A DNA stretch of 62,000 bases from Branchiostoma floridae (lineage: Eukaryota > Chordata > Leptocardii > Amphioxiformes > Branchiostomatidae): NCBI RefSeq assembly GCF_000003815.2, contig NC_049994.1, positions 15,932,489 to 15,994,488 on the forward strand, given 5' to 3'. Made by a program: the position numbers and the translations under genes. Below the pieces are notes generated by a model. It saw only the letters and a program-made list of their open reading frames with translations, was not told the DNA's origin and did not search any database. This document shows, piece after piece, positions 41,341 to 56,300 of the stretch; the stretch's first letter is position 1; every line of letters starts with the position of its first letter.

Positions 41341-44300
41341 CTGAAGGAAATACAGTAATACATTGTATGTAGTCGTACATAAGAAAAGTATAACATCTTC
41401 TTCTTCTAAGTCATCCTGAATTAAGGTGATAGTTTTTTTAGAACTTTAAGTTAAATGGTGCATTCTAAGGTATCCTGTAGGGCAAAAGTAATGTGAAACT
41501 GTGACCAAAAATGACTGTCGCCTGCTGCAGGTTTCACCTTCTTGGTAGGGGGCTCTTCTGTCTTAGGGGAGCCACCTGAGGCCTGGATGAGACATTTTGA
41601 TTTGTACACAGAAGTGACTAAACAAACCTTTGCCATTAAATTCATTCCTTTGTTTGTTTCTTGAGTAGAATTGTTAGGTATCAGCAACTCATGCTCAACG
41701 TGTAGCCTCTATCTGCAGAAGTTTTGTAACCCCAAACCAATATTCAAAATCATTTGGCTAACAACGTAATAATACAAGGAACAAAAATGCAATTGTTTGG
41801 GTAAAAACAGTAAAAAAAGCATTCATCCAGGTATTTTTTACTACATGCATTACATTGTACATCTCTAATGACCCTTGTGGTGTCTCGTGCCACACGTGGC
41901 AGGAAGTTAACTTGCTTTTCCAATAGCAGGATACATGGAGGGGTGCTAGTCCTTCCCCTACATGCATTACACAGCTTTTGTAACAACAATATCAATGACA
42001 GCAGAATATCATAAGTCATGCTTACGCTTTCATGAAAGCAACAATGTCATCCTTTCCTCTCCCCTTGTTGTAGTCAGATGCCACCTTTCCATTCCTGTAG
42101 GAAATAAAGTGGGGTTGGTGAAATTCTAAGGATGAAATACCGGGTTTATCACAAATGAAACTCCTCCAATAGTTGGCAATGTAACAGTAAACTAACACAC
42201 TTTTAAACTTCACTCTGATTAGTATTTAAACGTCTTAGTTGAAGTGTGAAGTGTGACGACATCCAGGTTAGCAATATTCAAAATTCAATCTCTACCACTG
42301 GATAAAAATGGAGGACGTTTAAAGTGACATCCATCACTCTTCTTCAGCATCACTAGAATGAACTGGCAGAACAATTCAATACAAGTACGTCTACCTGGAA
42401 AAATTGGTTCAACATGTAAGGATTGTATGCAAATGTCACTTATACAAATGTATGTAAATCACTTACTTGAAGTACTTGAGGGTTGGATACCCTCGGACAC
42501 CGTATTGCTGTCCCAACTCCTTGTATTTTGTGGCGTCCACAGCTGCAAGTTTGGCCTCTGGTTTTTCCTTCTTCAGTTGTTCTGCTGCCTCTTGATAAGC
42601 TGGCTTCATTCTCTTACAGTGGCCACACCCTGGGAAAGAAGAAATGTTAAGAGGGATCTTGGAACTGCAGAAAAATAAGCTTTTTAATCTACTACTGATA
42701 ATGACAGGAAAGACAGGCACTGCATTGCCTATATGTAAAGTAAACAAAGCATAACCTTGTTGGCGATATACAAATTTCTCAGTTTCATTTTGGCCCAGTT
42801 TAGATTTCCATTTACATGTCCATTTTACTGGAACATTGTCAAAAACAACAAACAGAGGATCATAGTTTAACTCTTCATCTAAGGCAGAGTAACTATCCCA
42901 ATCTAAACTGGGCCAAAATGAAACTTTGAGAAATTTGTTTACCATCGCCAACAAGGTTATGCTTTTGGTAATGTGTGGGTATTTGTGAACAGTATAACTA
43001 AAGAAGTTTGGATTCATCTTTGCCATATTTGATGCTGGGGTAGGTTTCAGCAAAATGAAGGACAAGTTTATCTATGATCCTCTAGCAGTTACATGTTTCT
43101 ATGGTAATCTCCAAGCAAATTTACTCATGGCATATACAGTATCAGAAGAGCCAGGATCAAAAGCTGACCAGTCAGAATCCATTAACCAACAGAAATAATC
43201 AAGGAGAATGTCACACTTGTTTGAGAAATGTGTAGTACTACTCACAAGGGGCATAGAACATGACGAGCACAGAGCTGTGTCGGTACACGAAACTGTCGAA
43301 TGTCTGGTCCGTCAGGTGGTTGATCTCACTTGGCACTTCCGACCATTCTGACTCAGGAGGGGGTGGGGGAGGGGGTGCCTGGGGACTGGAAAAGTTTTTC
43401 TTGTTAATTCTATTTCGCGAGACAGTGCAAAATCTATAATGCTTGTTCACCTTTATCCATGGGGTAATCTATATTCGTTGTGTTTGAAAGAATGGTACTT
43501 TATAAAAAATAAAGATATCAAGTCGACGACGGAGGTTTTAAATTGAAAACAAACTTTTTTGCAATTCAATACCACCGACTTTCTTTCTTTATGTTCATAC
43601 TCTGCTTTAAAAACAACAAATACGGTGAACTAGCGGATAAAGGTTACCTAGAGATAAGTGCTTTGCTGGTAAATTTTACCAGAAAAATCCAGAATATGGA
43701 CTGTATAAACTTGGAGACCAAGTAAAACAGCACTAAATTACAGGAATATATAGATTTTCAGTTACAGAAAAACAGTTACAGATACAGAGGACTCACTTCA
43801 AACATGCATTATGAGCAGCCTGTGATTAAACACTACCAAAAAGAGTCTTTTTATGAAACTACAATCTTTTTATGTGTACACAGTGTACCTAGTAGGAGTT
43901 TGAGTCATCAGTCTTCTACAGAGATACTGTCACAAAGATAAATACCTGTCAAGTCATGTCACCTATTACCTGTACAGTCCAGTACCTGTAGCTGTGAGTC
44001 AAACGTCACCTGTCATGATACTATAACATGCTCTGTTCTTGTCAGAACCGTCAGGAGTGTCAGGATACATGCAGCATGCAATGTGTCAGTCTGTGTCAAT
44101 CTGTGTCTTATGACATAGCACATAGAAAATTAAACATACAGTCATCATTAACTTGTCAACAAGAACAAGCTGACAAAGTTCATCTGCATTCAATTTGGTA
44201 CATGTACATGACCAAGCTACAAGTATTATACCTGTCCTATGATCAAAGTCAAAAGACAAAAGAAACAAAAATGTTCATTACAAGAAGGAGTTAAAAAGGG

Positions 44301-47300
44301 GCTCACTTCTTCATAAACTTGACCAGATCATCGGTGGATCGTCCCAGCTGGTATTTCATCTCCTTCTGCCCATCCCTGAAAATAGCAGAGTCTAACATTA
44401 GAATAAAGCCTGACAAAGTGATGGGTGCTCACAAGGCGTATAAAACCGTTTCATTCTCATTGGACTGGTCTGGAATCAATGGATAATTACCCCCAAGAAT
44501 ATGCTTGGAAATCAGATGATAATTTTCAACAAATGCAGAAGAATTGACTGGTCAGAGGACCTGGATAATTTTAGGGGGAGGAAAAAACAAACAAACAAAT
44601 AAATAAATAAATAAACTCCTTTCCTGTGCACGTTTCTTACATGTGTCTAACTTGAGATCTAGCTTTGATTTGGAAATTGGTGTATTTCGATCATCAGATA
44701 CATCACTACTCTTCCTGACTTAGTGCTCCAGTAGACGAGAGGGTGGAGAAAGAATTGCACACCCCTCCTTCACAAAAAAAAAAATTCATGTGTAGGTCAG
44801 GCAAACAGGCAAATAGCCTGTCTGCCTCCTCATCTGTCCAATCGACAGGAGAAACCAAAACAAACAAAACAAACTCTTCCCCAATTCCAGATAATGCAAA
44901 ATATAGTGACAGAAATATGCAGCAAATTATGACTTTGAACTAACATAATGCAATTTAATTTCTATACACTTACTTGAAGTACAGCAGTGTGGGGTATCCC
45001 CTGACTTCATACTTGGTGCTGACGTCCCTGAACTGTGTGGCATCCAGGGCCGCCAGTTTAGCTGCGGGGAATTCTGTCTTCAGACGAGTCGCTGCCTCCT
45101 CGAATGCTGGCTTCATCCTCTTACAGTGCCCGCACCCTGGGTGGAGACACAATGTAAGACTCAGAGCAACACGTAAAATCATTAAAAAAACGCTACTTCA
45201 CCTTTTTCCATTGGGTAACCTAGATTCATTGTTTTAAAAATCTGGGTATTTAGAGATTTTAGGTCAACGACGTGGGTTTCAAATGTCAACATTTTCAAGA
45301 TATTGTCATGTGAAACTACATTTTTTGTACCTTCCATCGACTAACCCCAACTACCCTATTTTTATGTACAACAGAATCCGATCTAAGTTACCTTTTGGAT
45401 AAAGGTTAACTAATGTTATAGGGAGTTGAAGGGATATCTCTGTGGCTCTACTGTTAGTGGCTCTCACTGGTTCAAGTCCTAGCTATAGGGTCAGAACATC
45501 TTGGTGGGGGCTGTACCCATCTTTTGGAAGGAACATACAGTTGTACATGCAAGGCTGTATCAAGCTTTAAATTCTTTTCTGTCCCTCTCATTGTTTGGGA
45601 GCCAATGTTGTTGGTTTTCCTTGAAAAATATGTCATTTTAAGGCCACACCAATTTAATTTCTTGGTTCACGGGTTCGCTCGCTCCTATTTTTTAGAAAAA
45701 AATAAAAAAATAAAATTCAACACTCAGCAAATTTTCCCCATTAATGAAACCATTCACCAACTTTCTGGTGTAGCAAATTGGCCTTTATATTATAAGCTCC
45801 TTAAATTGTGGGTACAGGTGCTGTTACTGTACAATAATAGTGTTTTTGTACTTTTTTTAAGCTGAAAACTTTTTTTCTTTATGTTTTGGATTAGCTGTTG
45901 CCTTTACCCCAACCATTTTACAATTTTTATTTTTATTTTTATTTCGCCCTCTCGCTCCATATCTTTTTATGAAAAAATCCGTGAACCAAGAAATTAAATT
46001 GGTGTGGCCTAAGCTTATGAAAACACATTTTCATTAATTTTATGTACTGAAGGTCAGATTTATGAGTCAGATGGGGTGGATTTTCTTGGTCCCAACAAGC
46101 AAATTTCTGCCCTAAGACAGAGGGACGGGTCCTGGGGACAGCACTGCATAAATGTAAAATAAGAGTCCCATGTTTCCGGGGGTGCCTTTAGTACATTTAA
46201 GGCGAAGGGCTAGCGACCCCTCCCTGTGTAGTGTAGGGCCTGTAAGCATAGAGGTGTGAGCGTGGTCTATGACTTACATGGTGCATAGAACATGACCAAG
46301 ACAGACTTGTGATCGGCCACGAACTGGTCGAAGGTTTCTGTGGTGAGGAAGTTCACATCAGCAGCCGTGTCGGTAGAGGCCCACTCGTCAGTCGGAGTTT
46401 CTCTCTTAGGTCGCTCCTTTTCTTCTGCTGCAGGCTTCTCTGCTTCCTGGATATTACATAATACATGACATTGTGTGTTAGTATTTGTGTTACTTTAATG
46501 TTAAACTATCATTCCATAAAGTCCATTCTATATCATCTTGACAAGCTAGTTGACTCTTTCTGCAGGCCTCCATCTCTTCCGATCGTCCATAGTTCTAGGA
46601 ATTTCAAAGTATTTAGTAAACAGTGTTGTCGATAGCACACATCCTTTCAGAGATGATGTAAAACTGATAAAGATAATCATGATAAATTCTACATCATCAC
46701 CTTGAAAAGATAGATGCTCAGATGCTTTTTACCCTTTCCCTCCATCTGTGCTGATCCTCCATAGCTGTAGGAATTTAGTCTTCTATCTCACAACACACAT
46801 CCTTACAGAGGTACATGTATAGCGTCTCCCTATCCTTGATTGTCTATACTATACTACAGCACTATACTACATTATATACTATGCAATGGAACACTAATTC
46901 CTATGTTTACAATAAAAAGAAACAGGATTTTGTAAAATATTTTTCTGTGTACCTTCTTGGGTTCTTCTTTCTTCTCCTCCTTGGGTTTTGCTTCTTCCTT
47001 CTTTTCTTGAGCCGGCTCCTCTTTCTTCTGTTCTTCAACTTTTGGCTCATCTTTGGGCCTGAAAACAAAGAAAAACTGTGATCAGATATTCCTGACGTTG
47101 CCTTTGGATGCCCAGATCACTAGATCACAGTCCACTAAGCAACTACAAATGTACCTGTACCTACAAATGCAATGGGTGATGTTGCTGGCTTTGCTGTCTT
47201 ACCCTTGGTCATGACTATGAGAATATCATGAAATACTTACAAGTATGGCTGAAAAGACAACACACAAACATACAAAATGTAAATAAATTCATTGAAATTC

Positions 47301-50300
47301 ATGGAGAGACCTGTCAAATCACATAGCTACAGGAAGGCCATCAATGTACTGTACCACTGTACAGAGATTCACCAGCTGGAGATTATAGCCACTTTTGATG
47401 GTCCCTTAAATTATTTTCTCATTAACCAACACATTAACTTAATATTAAGACTAAGAATCCTGTCATCTGCTATCTGTCTTTTGCGACCATATACATGTAC
47501 GTATAGAAGTCGTCTGCGTGATCACCATAGACATGATTGTACATGCATGTACAAGATGAAGACTATTAGACAACTAGAAAGTAATATTTGCAAGCAAATA
47601 CAGAATGTTACCTTCACATGTTGTAGTCTAATACATTTCTAAATGTAGTGACCCGACCCCCTCTAGATCTGACATTTGCTACATTATGTAACCGAACACC
47701 ACATGGTGCCTGCTACTTTACCGGTTACCATGGTGACAGCCGTCTGGTCCAGGTCGTTGACCTTATTTGTGCGGAAAAGAAGAAGAAACAAAGCAAAAAC
47801 AATATGTTCCCTTCTGTGAAGGTAACATAGTGACATCCTTACGGTTTAGGCAGGCTGTTCAGCATGAAGGCCATGAAGTCTTCCGATGTCCTTCCCAGGT
47901 TGTAGTCTGAAGCAACCCCGTCCCTGAAAGGAAAACATGCACATAGTCAAACAACTTTGCATCAAACACTGCTTCCTACTTTTTTCGCCATGCCACTGAT
48001 GACAATGAAATTTTTACTCCAGTGGTCTCTATTTTTTTTTTTTTACAAGCTTTTATAATTGTACTTGCATCCCATAGACGTCCATATGATTTGAATGCTT
48101 TTGGCATGCGCTGTGTGCACCACTGAAAATTCAAATACCAGGTGTTTGACTGAGTGTACAATTTCTTCATATGAGGTCTCAATTTCTAGCACAAGCTGGT
48201 GAAAATGTGTATTTGCTTGAGTAGGTATGACATAAAAGAATCATACAACATGGTAAATTTTGCATTTTGTGTTAACCTGCTGTGTCCCAGCCCTCCCGCG
48301 GGTCAAATTATTAGATCTGTGTCCTGCTAGTGTAACAGTGGGCGGTTTAAGTAGCGCCAAACAGCCACGCAAATTGGCTTATCAGACTTTTATAGCGTAG
48401 TGGCTTCGCTACTGGGTTTGTGATTTGCCGACCAGGATTCAATCCCGGGTGTCGGCATGTTTGTTTCTTTCTCTTCCTTCTCGCCCCTCTAATTCCTACA
48501 CAAGTCTTCAAGTTCCCCAGCCACCATTCTCCTACGCGGAGGAACCACAGTCGTGTCAAAAATCCTTGTGTTTACCTCTGCTACCTTGTGCACTCAGACC
48601 AGTTAGGGACCGCCCTACTTATAAATATTAATGAGCTTGCCCTTATATGGGCAGTCAGCCGTTGGGGATCAGGCGTAGGAGGATGGAGCCATGTAATACG
48701 TAACATGATTGGCTGATAGCTTCCCAGCGGCCTTTGCGAGACAGCTTGCGACAACAACAAGCCCAAGAAAGGCCTATTCTCTGATTGGTTGACTGCTTGT
48801 TTGTGGCGATAATCATAATATCCACTGATAGGGCATGAGATAGCAGGGCCCCATAAGCTAATGCCGTTGGGGACCGGGCGTTAGGAGGATGCCAGCCACT
48901 TACTTGATGAGCTTGAAGGTGGGATAACCCTTAACGTCGTGTGCCTTGCAGGATTCTGAATGCTTGGTGCAGTCGACAGCTGCCAGTGTAGCAGAGATGG
49001 CGTCCTTCTTCAGTTGTTCTGCTGCCTTTGTGTACTCAGGTTTCGCCCGCTTACAGTGGCCACACCCTGGGGGTTATAAACAGTACAGAAGAAAAAACAT
49101 TTATATCTTGATAATGGCCAAATTATCATAATTCATAGCATTACATTTGTACTACACTGTAGATATGTTATATTTCTAAGACTTACTTTTAGTTTTAGAA
49201 AACAATGTTTAACATAGTAGTTACAACTTTTCCCACACGCTTTTTAAGTCTCTCTTCTGTCTTAATCAGTACATTCCCTTTCTTGACTAGCTTGTTAAAA
49301 CAGCTTAAACTTTAAAGACTTAAATTTATAGAGCTTTCAAACCAATGCTATTTCCTTAGCCCAAGGGCCACAATGTTCTTCATTTGAAGTCTTTTCGAAC
49401 TCGAAGCTTATTGCTTGAAACGAAGCATATGCTTATCAAAAACCATTTGCATCTTTGCTATGGCTCACATACATGCTGTACTGTACTTAGCCAAGCAAAC
49501 CAAGTCACCCCCACTTATAGATAAGTGTGCGGGGTTCTTTTATGAATCTAATCTGCAGAACAGGACTTACATGGTGCGTAGAACATGACCAGTACAGGGC
49601 TGTTCTCCTGTGTGTATGTAGCAAACGTCGCGTCTGTCAGGTGAACCACATCACTGGCCTCCTCACTCCATTCCTTCTCTGGGGCAGGGGGTGGGGTGTC
49701 CTTTGGGCTGTAAAAACAAGAAAAGTCAATGATCCCAGGCCTCCAATTAACACGGAAGCTCATCTGTGTTGGTAGTAATCACAGTACAGTGCTAAACTTT
49801 CTTCCAACACAAAGGTATACACGGATCTCACACCTCTGTTAACTGTGCAAGACTTTTTGTGCATTTCTTTACAAAAAATGTTACGACCACTCCTTCTCTG
49901 GGGGAGGGGGTGGGGTGTCCTTCGGGCTGCAAAAACACACAGTAAATCTTGACTTTCTCCAGTAACTCCTTTATATCACGGACAATCTTTATTTGCATGT
50001 CCTTTCAAACATGAGCTAGATTCAGTAGTTATACTAAAATAATTACACTGAAAGACTTAAAAGGTAAAAGACCATTCCTTGTAGCATTAGAAGTGAATAA
50101 TTGGAGAAACAGAACTATGAGGATTTGTCAAGTTTATTAATTACAAACAAAGTAAAATATTTGAATACTATACCCTACAAAATGGTAAGTTGTCAGTTTT
50201 CCAGCAATCTAGAAAATATTGCCTCATATAACTGGTAGCTGATTTTGATACTTTTATCTATTTATACCAATTAGAAAAGGTGCTATGATGAATTTTGTAA

Positions 50301-53300
50301 AATACTGTGGAGGTTATCATAACATGTGGAATCCAATGTGAGACTTGTGATATGAAATGTTGTTCCACACTCACTCCTTCATAAATGCGACAATGTCATC
50401 TGTGGTTCTTCCCTTGTTGTACTGGAAGGCCATCTCTCCATTCCTGCGAGAAAAGCAAGAACATTTTAAAGAAAAACATGGAACATGGATTAAAAACATC
50501 AACAGCGTCTATGTGTACTGATTGCATGCCTATCAATATGTTGAGAAGATGAACTTATCATTATCATTATAAAAGATGACAGTATAGAGAAAACTTTATA
50601 TAACAGCCCAAAATGTGTGAATACAAGTGCTACATGCATTTCTCTGCATTGGAATTAGAACCAACAGCCTTAAAGCTTGGTTTTCCATTGCTATCCCTGC
50701 AATTATGATGGGTAAAACTGACCATTTCTGTTATCCTATAACTCTTAATAATTAATAAAAACATTGCACTCACTTGAAGTACTTGATAGTAGGGTATCCC
50801 CGAACCTCATACTTTGTGCCCAGGGCTGCATACTTTGTAGCGTCCACAGCTGCCAGTTTGGCCTCAGGATTTTCTTTCAACAGTTTTTCTGCTGCGTCCT
50901 GATACGCTGGCTTCATCTTCTTACAGTGGCCGCACCCTGACATGGTGGGTCATAAAAAACATCATTCATAATTACTTCTAATTACTGATAATTAGTCAAT
51001 ACAATAAAATGGTCTTTTTTGCATCATGTATTATAAATCATTAAATGGCAAGTATCAAATGACTGATGAAAGATATAGGATGCTATCTGAAATGTCTGAC
51101 CATTTACAAAGCTTTCACAGTTACTTGTCTGTTAGTAGCTTGTGTTGTGTAGTTTTAATATTCTTCTAACAGAATCCAAAAGATTTTACCAAGACAAAGT
51201 TTTGACAACTTGGCAGCGGCCATAATCAGGGCATGTTGAACTATGCTACAGCTTGCAGCATGGTGTTTTAAAGTTGGAGAAGCAGCAAATTGAATATATG
51301 TTGCTGCAAGGAGTTTTCAGATCAGAGACGTAACAAATTGCTTGAGGGTTGGCTGATAAGAACTTACAAGGTGCATAGAACATGACAAAAACGAAGCTGT
51401 GTTTGTTTGTTTGTTTGTTTGTGTGACTCACATGGTGCGTAGAACATCACAAGAACAGAGCTGTGTTCCTGAATGAATCCGTTGAACGTGTCGTCCGTCA
51501 GGTGGCTGATTTCACTCGGCACTTCCGACCACTCTGGTTCAGGAGGGGGAGGGGGTGGTGCCTTCTGGGGGCTGGAGAGAAAGTACAGTACGTTTACTTT
51601 TTGTGCTGTACAACAGACTCCGATCGTATGGCCGTGTGCAAAGAATGACCCATGACAACTGGCCTAGAAAGGTCATGATTAGGGGTGGGTACTGGTACGG
51701 AAAATTCAGGTCCAGGTCCGGTTCAGGTCCAGAGGATCAGGTCCAGGTTTGGACCTGAACCTGATTCAGTATGTGAGAACTTGTGGATAATACTCAAAAC
51801 AATGGTCCTTTAAATTGCAACAAAGAAATCAGTTTTGTGGAGCATTTGACTCCCACTGGCACTTTAAAATATCCTACAAGGCTAACTGCCTATAGATCTG
51901 TACGATTGACTGTAAAAGTTGGTAGAAATGACTGATAGAGACTCTACTCTACTTCTCTCTTGACAACTTCACCCATGACAACTGGCCTACAAACAGGGCT
52001 CTAGCCAGCATCCGTTTTTCCGTCAATTGATGGAAATTTGCTGCGTCTGACGGAAAAATTTAAAAACCAATCCGTCAAGTTGAACCTTGACGGACAAAAA
52101 TCCTTGGTGGAAGCTACAGGCGGCTTGGGAACGCCGTCCATGGCTGTAAAAGCCACACACTGTTTGTTTTGCTATTGTTATGCTTGTTGACAATGTGTGT
52201 TGGCGCTCTTTCGCATACAATTATCTCATTAAAAACCCGTTTTTCAAGGTGTCAATGGCAACATTTACTACTTTGTAGTGTCATTGATAAAATGAATTTT
52301 TGCGGTTTTCACCACGATTGAAATTGGCTGACGGAAAAAAAAATTCAAGCTGGCCAGAGCCCTGCCTACAAAGGTCATGAACCTGTCTGTAGAGGGCCAA
52401 AACCCACGTGGTCACCCTAAGAGGAGATAGGTAGACGATGTCAAAGAAGAAATTCACAAACTGAACCTGGGCTAAGTCCTGCAAAAGACAACCGCCTTGA
52501 CAGAGGCAGCTTTGATACAAAACAAGTCAATGTGCTACCAACTGGCATTAATTGAACACTTTAAATGTCAATCTAGCCAGCATTAACACATTATCATAGG
52601 ATATAACTGAATGATGGAAAAACTAGTTGTATAATTAATGTTATGGAGGAATGAATGAAGGGCTTACTTTTTCATGAACTCCACAAGAGCGTCCAGATTT
52701 CTGCCCTTGTTGTAGTCTGTGTTAAACTCTCCGTCCCTGTCAAAGTACAACATCATCTTTATTTGACATGCAAACATTTTGAAAAAGGACACGTTTAAAA
52801 CACGAATACAAGATGAAGGTTGAAAATACACCTCGGACAACCCCTTAGTCAGATACACAACGATCTGCAGGGCGCAAGGTTGAAAAAAAGTGGTGCTATG
52901 CTTCGGCCTTTCAACATTTCAATTGTATACGTCGCTTCTTAACTACATGTATTGCACAGATGTCATCATTAAACTACACATATATTACACAAGTGATCAC
53001 ATGTATAATATTATGAGACTCGTCCCTGTAAAAGTACAACACCATAAATTTTCAACACAAGGATGCTAATGCGACACAAGATTTAGTAAATTGTGGGGAA
53101 AAAAATAAAAAATGAATTAGACTAATTACTATGAATTTCAAACAAATAATGAAAATCTACTCACTTAAAATGCTTCACTGTAAAAGTATTGAGGGAAAGA
53201 AACAACAAGAAAACAACGTTAGTAGAAGCACTACAATGTAAAAAAACAGTTGTTACATTTGCATTTTATATTTAAGTAGCACAACGTTAAATTAAACGTG

Positions 53301-56300
53301 CAATAACTGCACCATCATTTCTGGCGAGTTCAACAAACAAATAACACAGTTTAAAGGTTACTGTGAAAGGAGTCATTTTAGGACTTTCCTCATGTACCAA
53401 TCTGTATCAGATCTTTGTTATATTTTGTCCAACTACAACTGCCTCCCTTATTACCTCAACAACCTTGTCGTAAATGAATAAAGCTTAAAACAAAACAAGC
53501 AACCATACAACAAATCTAAGAGTGGCTTTATTTTTTCTTATTGAGTTTTTCAAATAAACAAAAACAAAGAAAGTTGGGGAACCATCCAACAAAATGACAA
53601 CAGGAATAATGCATATGATTTCAACACCACCCTAAACATAACAATATTGAACTTTGATTCTAAGAGTGATCTCACATGTGGGGAATCCCGTGATGTCATA
53701 TTTGCTCTGCAGAACCCTGTCTACAGTGGCGTCTACTGCAGCCAGGACCCCTGGCACCTGTAGCAAGTACAAGTAAGGTGGTCTTGTGGTTAGGGTTGTT
53801 GGTTCACTGAATCTAAAGGTTTTTGGTTCAAATCCCTAGTAGGTTCTACTGCTGGAAAAGGCATTCAACACATGCATTGTACATTGTGATTGTATTTCTT
53901 CCCTTGATTCAGGTGAAAATGAGTGTAGTTTCATTTATGGATATCCCGTCAGATGGGACATGCTTGAAAAGAGCCACACCTTTAAAAAAATCAAAGCATG
54001 TTAACCCACCTCACTTCATGGACAAGAGTGGGGGTCAACAAGCCACATGTACAGTGTGGGTTGAACAAGCCTAACAGTATGGTCTTGTGCAGCTTGTACA
54101 AAACATGTACATACTGTGAGTTATGCACTTTCCAGTAGCTATTTCAGGTGGTTTACCAGTTGAGTTAGACAATTTATTATACAAGCAATACCTGTACCTT
54201 ATATACATCATATTCAAACTAATATATAATTAGTGTTATACATGAATTCTAAACAGTCAAGCTTGAAAAAAAAGACTTCCTACCTCGTCTTCCTTTAGTG
54301 CTTTTGCAGCTAGGGCATAGTCTGGTTTCATGGCTTTGCAGTGGCCACACCCTACAAAAGATAACATAGTGAGCTACATGTACATGTAATATCAAATGTT
54401 AATGATGTAAAGGAAATCCAGCCTATGATGAAAGACATAGGGTGGAGCGGAAACAACTTTCTAGCTTGGTTCGAGGGATAGCCCGACCGAAGTAAAAGCA
54501 AAGTAAGTAGTGTCAGCGAACAGGGTACTAAGAAGAATTTTGAGTGTTGACTCAAACTTACAGGGTGCATAGAGCAGTGTTCAAGGCATTCTTGATCATC
54601 AGAAGGCCTTGATAACATTTTAAAAATTCTTTTTTTTTTTGCAAATATGACACTCAAAGCTATGGACTGGCCTGAACACTGCGTGACTCATCAGGCAAGC
54701 CGAGGATAGAACAAGATGGGCATGGATCACTGCTGCTAACTATCATGAAGCCCCTACAACCCAACTGTGACCAACTGGCCATGGGTCGTGAGTAATTGAG
54801 TGAACACTCTTTTATATAGTCTTGTGGTAGTGTCAGGGAACTATGAAGAATTTTGAGAGTTGACCCAAACTTACATGGAGCATAGAACATGACCAGCACT
54901 GACGGGTTCTGCTGGATGAAGTCCTCGAACGTGTTGTCATGGAGATGGACCACTTCCTCCGCCCCCTCAAGCTCCGCCCACTCCTCTGCTGGGTCCTTAG
55001 GGGGAGGGGTGGGGGGAGTGGGGTTCAGGGGGTCCGACATGAAGGCGACAAAGTCTGCCTCCTGAAGGGAAACAATAGTTCCAGTTTTAGCAAACAAGTA
55101 TACATGTAGCATGACAGTCCAGCTCAGCCCACTCCTCAGCTGGGTCCTTAGGGGGAGGGGTGGGGGGCGTCGGGTTCAGGGGGTCCGACATGAACGCAAC
55201 AAAGTCCGCTTCCTAGACAGGAAATACTAGTTTCACTTTTGCATGAAAGCTCATCTGTGTTGGTACATAACATCAGTACAGAGCTTACACTTTGTTCAAG
55301 CAAAAGAAAAATTATACCAATTTGATTTGTTGGTTCTCGGATTTCAAAAAGATATGGCAAAAAATAGCAAGCATAGGAAGTGGACATCATAAAAACGATG
55401 GAAAGAGAGGAAAAATTTAATACAACTGAGTGTACCAAAGTATAGACCTGGTCCTCTGGCTTTGTTTTCATCTTTTTCCAGTTAAGCATAATTATTTTTT
55501 TCATCTAAATCCTAAAATCCTAGAACCAACAAACTAAACTGGTGTGGCCTTAGCACATTGACTTTGCAATGGTCAGAAGTTGCTCAAAACATGTACAGTT
55601 TCAGTTTTATAGTTTTGCCAAGGAATACACCTCAGGTCTAGGCTGTGACCTGTTTCTCAGGGACTCTTGAAAATCCTACAGATACAGTAGAAGATTTCCT
55701 GACCTCCCGACCGCCCTCGTAGTCCTTGGGGTTCTTGCCGTAGTTGAAGTACTTGATGGTGGGGTAACCTCTGACCTCGTACTGCCCGCACACCCCTTGG
55801 TGAGTGGTACAGTCCACCGCTGCAAACGTCACCTGGAAAAAATTAAATACTGCAAGTTCATTTTTCTACGGAATGGTTTAAATTTCTAATAGAACAGCAA
55901 TTCTGACAACAGTATGGAGGTTTGTGTGCCTCAAGTTGTGGTGCTTTCAGTTTGTGGTTGAAACAAATGAAAGACATAACATATGTTCTCAACAAAAACA
56001 AAACTACCGACCTGTGACTGGGTATATCTTATGATTAACAGTACAGTTGATGTTTATAAACAAAAAAGGACTTTTAGAACTTTTTTTTCTAATTATTGCA
56101 TAAAATCCCTAATAATTAATACAATTCACAGTGCAAACTTCCTAAAGAGTAATTTGGATGCCATTTGCTTTGAAAGTTTGCGTTATGAAAGTTTAAGGTA
56201 GAACTTTACCTTGGTGTCCTCCTTGTATTTCTCTGCAGCATTGGTGAAATGTGGCTTGGCCTTCTTGCAGTGACCACACCCTGTAAGATACAACAATCTA

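Noticed and set aside
42463-43065. 200-codon frame extending the domain 6 exon
   Set aside because: The extra part is a palindromic MITE in the intron; splice borders define a 163-bp exon.
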